From the NCBI GenBank assembly GCA_013696785.1, contig JACCXW010000056.1, positions 1 through 11,837 on the forward strand: DNA of 11,837 nt. The letters run 5' to 3'. The translations under genes and the position numbers were made by a program. The notes under the pieces are model-generated. The model was not told where the DNA came from, did no database searches, and saw nothing but the letters and a program-made list of their open reading frames with translations. Below, in pieces: positions 1 through 5,462 of this stretch; position 1 is the first letter of the stretch, and the number at the start of each line of letters is the position of its first letter. Source of the DNA: Geodermatophilaceae bacterium. Its GTDB lineage: Bacteria > Actinomycetota > Actinomycetes > Mycobacteriales > Geodermatophilaceae.

Positions 1-1
1 G

Positions 2-100
2 GCCCAACCCGGGCAGGTGGCGGCAGTCAGCCACGGTTGTCCGAGTGCCCTGTTCGACGGGGTCAACATCCTCAACACGGTGACGGAGGGCGGGCGATGA
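2..100 (+). CDS. tldD: TldD-like metalloprotease subunit, C-terminal tail (partial)
   Basis: The frame ending at the TGA at 98-100 encodes 32 residues, beginning AQPGQVAAVSHGCPSALF and ending in VTEGGR; the rest lies left of the window. TldD/PmbA (TldE) proteins end with a CGK..GQ..P....G.P segment. Here the first base would complete a lysine codon, giving K-A-Q-P-G-Q, which fits that signature. TldD and TldE form a heterodimeric metalloprotease that trims modified peptides or unfolded proteins. What I see is a matching tail only. The stop overlaps the next start as ATGA, and a strong GGAGGG lies at 85-90. In actinobacteria that next gene would normally be tldE, but here it is a 29-codon mini-ORF followed by ftsQ. 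The tail does not resemble a MurC C-terminus, which would be the expected neighbour of ftsQ. Confidence 0.65.
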   Translation, partial: AQPGQVAAVSHGCPSALFDGVNILNTVTEGGR

Positions 101-186
101 GCCGAGAGCGAGTGAGCATCGCAGCGAGGGACGAGCGAGGAGCGGAGCGAGCGGTGCGCACAGCGCACGAGGCGGGCAGGCGATGA
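97..186 (+). CDS. 29-codon bridging mini-ORF in a GAGCG-rich repeat-like element
   Basis: The reading frame starts at ATG 97, which overlaps the upstream TGA (ATGA at 97-100). It ends at TGA 184-186, overlapping the ftsQ ATG (ATGA at 183-186). Its 29 codons are rich in Arg, Glu and Ala (MSRERVSIAARDERGAER...). A good ribosome site, GGAGGG at 85-90, lies six bases upstream. The DNA is built of GAGCG/GCGAG words and holds a perfect hairpin at 154-168. No protein family is recognisable and the peptide may have no function. The frame probably keeps ribosomes moving between the flanking genes. This is the architecture described for MIRU repeats of mycobacteria, which sit at stop/start overlaps, but I do not claim sequence homology to them. 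It could also be a chance open frame in a GC-rich spacer. Confidence 0.4.
   Translation: MSRERVSIAARDERGAERAVRTAHEAGRR
154..168. repeat. Perfect inverted repeat (GTGCGC-ACA-GCGCAC)
   Basis: A 6-bp perfect stem with a 3-base loop lies within the mini-ORF element, 14 bp before the ftsQ start. It is short and has no T-run, so it is unlikely to be an intrinsic terminator. It could stabilise the mRNA or be part of the element's own structure. Confidence 0.45.
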
Positions 187-956
187 GCACGCGTGCGCCG
201 GTCCGCCCGGTAGTTCCTCCCAGCAAGCACGAGCGCCGTCGCCGGGTCCGCCCGGGCCGTCCGGCTCGCCCGGCGCGGGCAGCCCCCCAGATGTCGCGAA
301 AGCTCATGCTGTGCATCCTTGCCGGGGTGGTTGTCCTCGCCGGCGCGGCGGCGTGGCTGGTGCTGTTCTCATCGGTCCTCGGAGTGCGCACGGTCGATGT
401 GACCGGCACCCGAGGCGACACGTCCGCGGCGGTGCGCGACATCGCGGCCATTCCGGAGGGTCAGCCGCTGGCGCGGCTGGACACCGACGCGATCACCGAT
501 CGACTGATGGCGCTGCCCCAGGTCGAGTCGGTCTCCGTGCAGCGGTCCTGGCCGTCGACGGTTCGGATCGCGGTGGTCGAGCGGACACCGGTGGCGCTGG
601 TCGACCTCGACGGCGCGCAGTGGCTGATCGACTCGCACGGGGTGCTCTTCGCCCAGGTCACGACGCCCCCGCCCGGTATCCCCCTGCTCGAGGTGGAGCG
701 TGCTTCGGCGCAGGACCGCGCGACGCTTGCGGCGGTGCAGGTCATCGGCGTGCTGCCTGCCGACGTGCGTGAACGGCTGGCGCGGGTGTCCGCGGCCACC
801 CCGGACTCCGTCGTACTCCACATGGTCGGCGGGCGCACCGTGATCTGGGGCAGCGCCGAGGACAGCGAGCGCAAGGCGATCGTGCTGGCCGGCGTGTTCA
901 GCCAGCCCGGCGGGACGCTCGACGTGAGCAGCCCGGAGGCAGTCGTCATCCGCTGA
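183..956 (+). CDS. ftsQ: Cell division protein FtsQ
   Basis: FtsQ is a bitopic membrane protein of the divisome. It binds FtsB/FtsL and helps trigger septal peptidoglycan synthesis. The 257-residue product has a basic, proline-rich cytoplasmic tail (residues 1-40), one membrane segment (about 41-65) and an extracytoplasmic POTRA domain (about 68-137) with the typical pattern VRTVDVTG...PLARLD...LPQVESVSVQRSWPSTVRIAVVERTPVAL. A FtsQ/DivIB beta domain follows (about 140-245). Length and domain order fit actinobacterial FtsQ. The start at ATG 183 overlaps the stop of the preceding mini-ORF; GAGG at 169-172 is a plausible ribosome site, and translation may be coupled. In most actinobacteria the upstream gene is murC and the downstream gene is ftsZ. 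Here the neighbours are a tldD tail and an AhpD-like gene, so the local order is unusual. Confidence 0.93.
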   Translation: MSTRAPVRPVVPPSKHERRRRVRPGRPARPARAAPQMSRKLMLCILAGVVVLAGAAAWLVLFSSVLGVRTVDVTGTRGDTSAAVRDIAAIPEGQPLARLDTDAITDRLMALPQVESVSVQRSWPSTVRIAVVERTPVALVDLDGAQWLIDSHGVLFAQVTTPPPGIPLLEVERASAQDRATLAAVQVIGVLPADVRERLARVSAATPDSVVLHMVGGRTVIWGSAEDSERKAIVLAGVFSQPGGTLDVSSPEAVVIR

Positions 957-1001
957 CGGCCAGCCAGCGGGGGACCGGCCATGCCTCGTGATCATCGCGC
1001 C

Positions 1002-1007
1002 TAGTCT
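1002..1007 (+). promoter_or_regulatory. Candidate leaderless -10 element (TAGTCT) for the AhpD-like gene
   Basis: TAGTCT matches the actinobacterial TANNNT -10 pattern. It ends 6 bases before ATG 1014, the spacing expected when transcription starts at or next to the start codon. No Shine-Dalgarno sequence is visible, which fits a leaderless mRNA. No clear -35 is seen. If real, it would uncouple this gene from ftsQ. Confidence 0.4.
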
Positions 1008-1013
1008 GCATGG

Positions 1014-1595
1014 ATGACTGAGCCGATCAGCCGGTTCCCGGTGCCGGCTCGTGCGGACCTGCCCGAGGACATCGCGGCCCGGCTCGCCGAGGTCGAGGAA
1101 AAGTCCGGCTTCGTGCCGAACGTCTTCCTCGCGCTGGCGCACCGGCCGGCCGAGTGGCGGGCGTTCTTCGCCTACCACGACGCGCTGATGGACACCGACA
1201 GCCCGATGTTGACCAAGGCCGACCGGGAACTGATCGTGGTGGCGACCAGCGCGGCGAACGGCTGCCTGTACTGCGTCGTGGCGCACGGCGCGATCGCGCG
1301 GATCCGGGCGCGCAATCCGCGGATCGCCGATCAGGTGGCCACCGACTGGCGTAAGGCCGACCTCACGCCCGCGCAGTCGGCGATGCTGGACTTCGCCATC
1401 CGGCTGGCCACCGATCCGGTGAGCGTCGCGCCCGGGCACCTGGACACGTTGCGAGAGCACGGGTTCAGCGAGGACGACATCTGGGACATCGGGTCGATCG
1501 TGTCGTTCTTCGCGATGTCCAACCGGCTCGTCCACCTCGCCGCCGTACCGCCCAACGACGAGTTCTACCTGATGGGCCGGCTGCCCAAGGCCTGA
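1014..1595 (+). CDS. AhpD-fold peroxidase-related protein (carboxymuconolactone decarboxylase family)
   Basis: The 193-residue protein has the AhpD/CMD core motif. Glu72 is followed by C84-L-Y-C87 and then His91 (ELIVVATSAANGCLYC, then VVAH), the residues used for thiol-dependent hydroperoxide reduction in AhpD. The N-terminal FVPNVFLALAHRPAEW and C-terminal SNRLVHL segments fit the 'uncharacterised peroxidase-related enzyme' subgroup. The protein is probably cytosolic and oligomeric; its substrate and electron donor are unknown. No signal peptide or membrane segment is seen. ATG 1014 is chosen because the ATG at 1010 leads to a stop after three codons. There is no Shine-Dalgarno sequence, but a TANNNT box lies just upstream. 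Its position between ftsQ and ftsZ is unusual, and nothing in the protein points to a division role. It may simply be inserted there. Confidence 0.85.
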   Translation: MTEPISRFPVPARADLPEDIAARLAEVEEKSGFVPNVFLALAHRPAEWRAFFAYHDALMDTDSPMLTKADRELIVVATSAANGCLYCVVAHGAIARIRARNPRIADQVATDWRKADLTPAQSAMLDFAIRLATDPVSVAPGHLDTLREHGFSEDDIWDIGSIVSFFAMSNRLVHLAAVPPNDEFYLMGRLPKA

Positions 1596-1638
1596 GCCTG
1601 GCCCAGAAAGTTCGCGGCCGACACGCCGGGCGACGTCT

Positions 1639-1667
1639 TTGACTCGGGTTCGGGGGCTACCTAGCGT
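1639..1667 (+). promoter_or_regulatory. ftsZ promoter (TTGACT - 17 bp - TAGCGT)
   Basis: A -35 box TTGACT at 1639-1644 and a -10 box TAGCGT (TANNNT) at 1662-1667 are separated by exactly 17 bp. This is a good primary-sigma promoter. Transcription would begin near 1674, giving a leader of about 56 nt before ftsZ that includes the palindrome at 1691-1707. Confidence 0.6.
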
Positions 1668-1690
1668 TTCCTCAGGTTGACATAACTCTA

Positions 1691-1707
1691 ACCCTCAACT
1701 TGAGGGT
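1691..1707. promoter_or_regulatory. 17-bp perfect palindrome in the ftsZ leader (candidate operator or RNA hairpin)
   Basis: ACCCTCAA (1691-1698) and TTGAGGGT (1700-1707) are perfect inverted repeats around one base. The site sits just downstream of the predicted transcription start and 5 bp before the ribosome site AGAAGGAG (1713-1720). On DNA it looks like a dimeric repressor operator. In RNA the arms could form a 6-bp stem (ACCCUC/GAGGGU) with a 5-nt loop beside the ribosome site. A TTGACA at 1677-1682 lies next to it but lacks a good -10 at 16-18 bp. The binding factor is unknown. Confidence 0.55.
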
Positions 1708-1729
1708 CACCCAGAAGGAGTCCGATCCG

Positions 1730-2914
1730 ATGACATCTCCGCACAACTACCTGGCGGTCATCAAGGTCGTCGGAATCGGCGGCGGCGGCGTCAATGCCGT
1801 GAACCGGATGATCGAGGTCGGCCTCAAAGGCGTGGAGTTCATCGCCATCAACACCGACGCCCAGGCGTTGCTGATGAGCGACGCCGACGTCAAGCTCGAC
1901 ATCGGCCGGGAACTCACCCGCGGTCTCGGGGCGGGCGCGCAACCCGAGGTCGGCCGCAAGGCCGCCGAGGATCACCGCGAGGAGATCGAGGAGGTGCTCA
2001 AGGGCGCCGACATGGTGTTCGTGACCGCCGGTGAGGGCGGCGGAACGGGCACCGGCGGCGCACCCGTCGTCGCCGGGATCTCCCGCAAGCTCGGCGCGCT
2101 GACGATCGGCGTGGTGACCCGGCCGTTCGGCTTCGAGGGCAAGCGCCGCGCCACCCAGGCCGAGACCGGTATCGCCGAGCTCCGGGACGAGTGCGACACC
2201 CTCATCGTCATCCCGAACGACCGGCTGCTGCAGCTCGGGGACCGCAACGTCAGCGTCATGGACGCCTTCCGCACGGCCGATCAGGTGCTGCTGTCCGGTG
2301 TCCAGGGCATCACCGACCTGATCACCACGCCCGGGCTGATCAACCTGGACTTCGCCGACGTGAAGTCGGTGATGTCCGGCGCCGGCAGCGCCCTGATGGG
2401 GATCGGCAGCGCCCGCGGCGAGAACCGCGCGATCACCGCCGCCGAGCAGGCAGTGGCCAGCCCGCTGCTGGAGGCCTCGATGGAAGGCGCCCACGGCGTG
2501 CTGCTGTCGATCCAGGGCGGCTCGGACCTCGGCCTGTTCGAGATCAACGAGGCCGCCTCGCTGGTAGCCGATTCCGCGCACCCCGACGCCAACATTATCT
2601 TCGGCGCCGTCATCGACGACGCGCTGGGAGACGAGGTCCGGGTCACGGTCATCGCGGCCGGTTTCGACACCGGCAAGCCGACGTTCCGCAAGACCGAAGT
2701 CAAGCCGGCAACAAACCCGTCCGCCGGTCCGGCGGCTGGGGGCGGTCGACCTGGCCCGGACCCGGTCTCGGCATCCCCCTACGCCCCGGCCGCGTCACGC
2801 GCGTCGGACACGACGAACGGCTACCCGCCGATGCCGCGATCCGCCCCCCGTGGCGCATTCTCCGCCGACGAGCTGGACGACGACCTCGACATCCCCGAGT
2901 TCCTCAAGTCCTGA
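1730..2914 (+). CDS. ftsZ: Cell division protein FtsZ
   Basis: FtsZ is a tubulin-like GTPase that polymerises into the cytokinetic ring. The 394-residue protein shows VVGIGGGGVNAVNRM (residues 13-27) and the tubulin signature GGGTGTGG at 103-110. The T7 catalytic loop NLDFAD at 205-210 completes the neighbouring subunit's active site. A Gly/Pro/Ser-rich linker (about 320-380) leads to the C-terminal peptide DDDLDIPEFLKS, which binds SepF and other partners. All key residues are present. ATG 1730 gives the conserved N-terminus MTSPHNYLAVIKVVGIGGGG and has AGAAGGAG nine bases upstream. An in-frame TTG at 1700 lies inside the palindrome and is unlikely to be used. A dedicated promoter precedes the gene. 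The stop is 23 bp before pgeF, so they are probably co-transcribed. Confidence 0.98.
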   Translation: MTSPHNYLAVIKVVGIGGGGVNAVNRMIEVGLKGVEFIAINTDAQALLMSDADVKLDIGRELTRGLGAGAQPEVGRKAAEDHREEIEEVLKGADMVFVTAGEGGGTGTGGAPVVAGISRKLGALTIGVVTRPFGFEGKRRATQAETGIAELRDECDTLIVIPNDRLLQLGDRNVSVMDAFRTADQVLLSGVQGITDLITTPGLINLDFADVKSVMSGAGSALMGIGSARGENRAITAAEQAVASPLLEASMEGAHGVLLSIQGGSDLGLFEINEAASLVADSAHPDANIIFGAVIDDALGDEVRVTVIAAGFDTGKPTFRKTEVKPATNPSAGPAAGGGRPGPDPVSASPYAPAASRASDTTNGYPPMPRSAPRGAFSADELDDDLDIPEFLKS

Positions 2915-2937
2915 GGCCGACCGCATCCGATGCAGAC

Positions 2938-3654
2938 GTGAGCGCGCCGGCACGACGGGTGCGCCGGGTCGTCACCGACCGGTCCGGCGGAGCCAGTGCC
3001 GCACCGTACGACACCTTCAACCTGGCCGACCATGTCGGTGACGACCCGGAAGCGGTGCGGGCCAACCGCGGGCGACTGGCCCGGTCGATCGGCGCTCAAC
3101 GCGACGCCCTGGTCTGGATGGAGCCGATCCACGGCCGGACGGTACGGCGGGTGGAGGCAGCGCCGAAGGGAGCTGTGCCGGGCTGTGACGCGCTCGTCAC
3201 GACGACGCCGGGGCTCGTCCTGACCGCACTGTCGGCCGATTGCGTGCCGATTCTGCTCGCCGACGCAGCTGCCGGCGTGATCGCGGCGGTGCACGCCGGC
3301 CGGATCGGTGTCCGCCTGGACGTCGCCGGGCACGCCGTCGCGGCGATGATCGCCGCCGGCGCCACCGCGGCCGGTATCGACGCCCTGCTCGGCCCGGCGA
3401 TCTGCGGCGGGTGTTACGAAGTCCCGGAGGCGATGCGTCGCGACGTCGACCGGGTCGCGCCCGGCAGTGCCAGCCGCACCGGTCGAGGGACCCCGGCCCT
3501 GGATCTGCGGGCCGGGATCCGCGGTCAGTTGCTGGCCGCGGGAGTGAGCCAGGTGGCCGTCGATCCACGCTGCACGCTGGAGGAGCCGACGCTGTTCAGC
3601 CACCGCCGGGACGGAGTCACCGGCCGGCAGGCGGGACTGGTGTGGCTCTCATGA
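2938..3654 (+). CDS. pgeF: Peptidoglycan editing factor PgeF / laccase-domain (YfiH family) protein
   Basis: The 238-residue protein belongs to the YfiH/YlmD family of zinc-dependent enzymes. In E. coli the family is linked to removing UDP-MurNAc carrying L-Ser instead of L-Ala. Purine nucleoside phosphorylase/deaminase activity has also been reported for relatives. The three metal/active-site residues are visible: His65 in EPIHGRTV, Cys102 in SADCVPIL and His119 in AAVHAGR. The last motif reads HAGRIG rather than the HAGWRG of many relatives. Later segments GPAICGGCYEVP and DPRCTLEEPTLFSHRRDG are also typical. GTG 2938 is the best start (MSAPARRVRRVVTDR...); it lacks a clear ribosome site, and a CTG at 2911 is in frame but unlikely. 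It follows ftsZ, as in many actinobacteria. Its stop overlaps a mini-ORF start (ATGA at 3651-3654). Confidence 0.88.
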   Translation: MSAPARRVRRVVTDRSGGASAAPYDTFNLADHVGDDPEAVRANRGRLARSIGAQRDALVWMEPIHGRTVRRVEAAPKGAVPGCDALVTTTPGLVLTALSADCVPILLADAAAGVIAAVHAGRIGVRLDVAGHAVAAMIAAGATAAGIDALLGPAICGGCYEVPEAMRRDVDRVAPGSASRTGRGTPALDLRAGIRGQLLAAGVSQVAVDPRCTLEEPTLFSHRRDGVTGRQAGLVWLS

Positions 3655-3737
3655 GCCCGGCTCCGTCCGGGAGCACCGAGCTGGAGCGCACGGAACTGGA
3701 GCGCACCGGACGGGGTCGGGCGGGGCGGTTGACATGA
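3651..3737 (+). CDS. 28-codon bridging mini-ORF between pgeF and yggS
   Basis: ATG 3651 overlaps the pgeF stop (ATGA 3651-3654). The frame closes at TGA 3735-3737, overlapping the yggS ATG (ATGA 3734-3737). It is therefore coupled at both ends, like the element at 97-186, and nearly the same length (87 versus 90 nt). The peptide starts MSPAPSGST and carries the pentapeptide ELERT twice in tandem. It is not related in sequence to the first mini-ORF. No protein family is recognised. The likely role is to carry ribosomes across a 79-bp spacer into yggS. A functional micropeptide or chance are alternatives. GGGGCGG just before 3734 may also let ribosomes start yggS independently. Confidence 0.35.
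   Translation: MSPAPSGSTELERTELERTGRGRAGRLT
3678..3707. repeat. Tandem 15-bp repeat (ELERT codons, 13/15 identical)
   Basis: GAGCTGGAGCGCACG is followed directly by GAACTGGAGCGCACC. The unit length is a multiple of three, so copy-number change would keep the bridging mini-ORF open. This makes it a possible variable-number locus. Confidence 0.6.
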
Positions 3738-4477
3738 CCGATCGGCGGGCCGAGCTGACGGCCAACCTCGCCGCCGTCCGGGCGCGGATCGCCGCCGCCG
3801 CCGAGGCCGCTGGACGGGTACCAGCCGACGTGACACTTGTCGCGGTGAGCAAGACGTTCCCGGCTGCCGACGTCGTGCACCTGCTCGATCTGGGCGTCAC
3901 CGACTTCGGCGAGAACCGCGACAAGGAAGCGGGCGCCAAGGCAGCCGAGGTCGGCGAACTCGCCGCGGGACAGCCACCTCGCTGGCACTTCGTCGGCCAG
4001 ATCCAGCGCAAGAAGGCCAAATCGGTCGCGTGGTACGCCGACGTCGTGCACTCCGTGGACCGCCCTGAGCTCGCCGACGCGCTCGGACGAGCCGCGGTCC
4101 GAGCGGGGCGGCGGATCGACGCACTGGTCCAGGTCGACCTCGACAATCCTGGCACCGGCAGCGGAGGCAGTGACCAGGGACGCGGTGGCGCGCGCCCGAA
4201 CGGCGTCGTCGAGCTGGCCGAGTACCTGGCCGATCTACCCGGACTGAGGCTGGCCGGCGTCATGGCTATCGCGCCGCTCGAGGGCGATCCGGAGCCCACG
4301 TTCGCCCGGCTGGCCGTGCTCGCCGAGGGAGTTCGTGGCATCGCCGCCGGCGCGGTGGCGATCTCCGCCGGCATGAGCGGGGATCTCGAGGCCGCAATCC
4401 GGCATGGGGCCACGCACGTGCGTGTCGGTACCGCCCTGTTCGGCGGTCGCCCAATAAAGTCCGATCACGTCCGCTGA
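3734..4477 (+). CDS. yggS: YggS-family PLP-binding protein (PLP homeostasis protein)
   Basis: The 247-residue protein has a single alanine-racemase-like barrel. Proteins of this family (YggS, YlmE, PLPBP) bind pyridoxal phosphate without a known catalytic reaction and buffer cellular vitamin B6. The Schiff-base lysine is Lys40 in LVAVSKTFPA. Other family motifs are DFGENRDKE (57-65), WHFVGQIQRKKAK (84-96), and the phosphate-binding end SAGMSGDLEAAIRHGATHVRVGTALFG (211-237). A Gly/Ser/Asp-rich stretch at about 138-157 replaces a shorter loop found in relatives. ATG 3734 is the only sensible start; GGGGCGG lies five bases upstream, and the start overlaps the previous mini-ORF. Its place between ftsZ and sepF is the usual one in Gram-positive bacteria. 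No membrane segment is seen. Confidence 0.93.
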   Translation: MTDRRAELTANLAAVRARIAAAAEAAGRVPADVTLVAVSKTFPAADVVHLLDLGVTDFGENRDKEAGAKAAEVGELAAGQPPRWHFVGQIQRKKAKSVAWYADVVHSVDRPELADALGRAAVRAGRRIDALVQVDLDNPGTGSGGSDQGRGGARPNGVVELAEYLADLPGLRLAGVMAIAPLEGDPEPTFARLAVLAEGVRGIAAGAVAISAGMSGDLEAAIRHGATHVRVGTALFGGRPIKSDHVR

Positions 4478-4499
4478 CTAGCCGATAAGGGGCCGCTCC

Positions 4500-5045
4500 A
4501 TGGCCGGTGCAATGCGCAAGATGGGGATCTACCTGGGTCTCGTCGAGGAAGACGACCGTCACCAGGACGAGCAGGCGTACGCCGCGGATTCCTACGACGA
4601 CCGGCCGTCGGCTGCCGGGTCGCACGCAGCGGATCTGCCGCCCACTGCCAGACGCCCCCGGGCGGAGCGGGCGGCGCGGGTCTGGTCCGGAACACCGGAC
4701 CAGCAGGCTCTTGTCGTAAACCGGCCAGGGCACCCGGTTGCCGTGAGCGGCCAGATTGATCCAGGCACGTACAGGATCACGACTCTGCATCCGCGGACGT
4801 ACAACGAGGCGAGGACGATCGGGGAGCACTTCCGCGAGGGGGTACCAGTGATCATGAATCTCACCGAGATGGACGACTCCGATGCCAAGCGACTGGTCGA
4901 TTTCGCGGCCGGACTGTCCTTCGGCCTGCGAGGTAGCATCGAACGCGTGACGAACAAGGTGTTCCTGCTGTCGCCGCAGAACGTCTCGGTCACGGCCGAG
5001 GACAAGGCCAGGATCGCTGAGGGCGGCTTCTTCAATCAGAGCTGA
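4500..5045 (+). CDS. sepF: Cell division protein SepF
   Basis: SepF tethers FtsZ filaments to the membrane. It is the main FtsZ anchor in actinobacteria, which lack FtsA. The 181-residue product begins with the typical amphipathic helix MAGAMRKMGIYLGLVEED (1-18). A charged disordered linker (about 19-85) and the conserved SepF domain (about 90-165) follow. The domain includes ITTLHPRTYNEARTIGEHFREG, PVIMNLTEMDD and RLVDFAAGLSFGLRGSIERV and forms the dimer that binds the FtsZ tail. ATG 4500 is supported by AAGGGG seven bases upstream and by the conserved N-terminus. The gap after yggS is 22 bp and no terminator is seen, so it belongs to the same run. The matching FtsZ tail is encoded upstream. 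Confidence 0.95.
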   Translation: MAGAMRKMGIYLGLVEEDDRHQDEQAYAADSYDDRPSAAGSHAADLPPTARRPRAERAARVWSGTPDQQALVVNRPGHPVAVSGQIDPGTYRITTLHPRTYNEARTIGEHFREGVPVIMNLTEMDDSDAKRLVDFAAGLSFGLRGSIERVTNKVFLLSPQNVSVTAEDKARIAEGGFFNQS

Positions 5046-5054
5046 TGGAGCTGA

Positions 5055-5348
5055 ATGGCCCTCTTCTTGATCCTCTACTACGCGCTGTACATCTACTTTC
5101 TCTTCCTGCTCGCCCGCCTCATCGTCGGCTGGGTGATGGTCTTCGCACGCAACTGGCGTCCCACGGGTCTCGTCGCCGCCGGCCTCGAGGTCGTCTACGC
5201 GGCGACTGACCCACCGCTCAAGGCCTTGCAGCGCGTCATCCCGCCGCTGAACCTGGGCACGGTCCGTCTGGACCTGGGGTTTATGGTGCTCCTGATCGTC
5301 GTGTACGTCCTGCGCGACGTCGCCGCGAATCTGGCTACGGCGAGCTGA
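5055..5348 (+). CDS. yggT: YggT-family membrane protein
   Basis: This is a 97-residue integral membrane protein with hydrophobic segments at about 3-28 and 70-92. The conserved LARLIVGWV and TDPPLKALQRVIPPL motifs between or near them are typical of YggT. The molecular role is not established; the family has been linked to envelope integrity and osmotic or division functions through its constant position next to sepF and divIVA. ATG 5055 is preceded by GGAG four bases upstream. The gene starts 9 bp after the sepF stop, so co-translation is likely. Confidence 0.92.
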   Translation: MALFLILYYALYIYFLFLLARLIVGWVMVFARNWRPTGLVAAGLEVVYAATDPPLKALQRVIPPLNLGTVRLDLGFMVLLIVVYVLRDVAANLATAS

Positions 5349-5406
5349 TCGAGTACGTTGCCGTGGAACGAGCTCACGAGTGACTGAGCAGGACGACGCG
5401 AGCCTC

Positions 5407-5412
5407 TAGACT
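5407..5412 (+). promoter_or_regulatory. Candidate -10 box (TAGACT) for divIVA
   Basis: The 114-bp gap between yggT and divIVA is the longest within the cluster after ftsZ. It contains TAGACT, a good TANNNT -10, about 50 bp before the divIVA start. No convincing -35 is found at 16-19 bp. A separate divIVA promoter would fit the high expression expected of this protein. Confidence 0.4.
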
Positions 5413-5462
5413 GCTCTGTCTCGACATGGATCTGCCCGACTGATGCTCCCGAGGTGAATGGC

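Larger units (their letters stand above)
93..188. repeat. 10-bp direct repeat GGCGATGAGC bounding the mini-ORF element
   Basis: GGCGATGAGC occurs at 93-102 and again at 179-188. It flanks the GAGCG-rich segment, and each copy contains one of the two ATGA stop/start overlaps. This is what an insertion that duplicates a coupling site would leave, or what recombination between two such elements would leave. Some similarity is expected simply because both copies are coupled starts. Confidence 0.5.

Noticed and set aside
154..168. Intrinsic terminator before ftsQ
   Set aside because: The stem is only six pairs, has no T-run and lies inside a translated-looking frame.
369..1535. A 388-codon minus-strand frame across ftsQ and the AhpD-like gene
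   Set aside because: It is antisense to two well-supported genes, low in hydrophobic residues and rich in Arg/Asp/His, which is typical of antisense frames at high GC.
1620..1624. GACAC, the core recognised by the sporulation regulator WhiA, upstream of ftsZ
   Set aside because: It is a five-base match with no supporting copies, and it will occur often by chance. It could be tested only with knowledge of the host and binding data.
1677..1705. A second ftsZ promoter using TTGACA at 1677-1682
   Set aside because: No TANNNT lies 16-19 bp downstream. The TTGACT/TAGCGT pair just upstream is much better.
1700..1729. TTG 1700 as the FtsZ start, adding ten residues
   Set aside because: It lies inside the palindrome, has no ribosome site and would place AGAAGGAG inside the coding region. 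ATG 1730 gives the conserved N-terminus.
5374..5383. TCAC-GA-GTGA inverted repeat before divIVA as an operator
   Set aside because: The arms are only four bases, which is too short to separate from chance.
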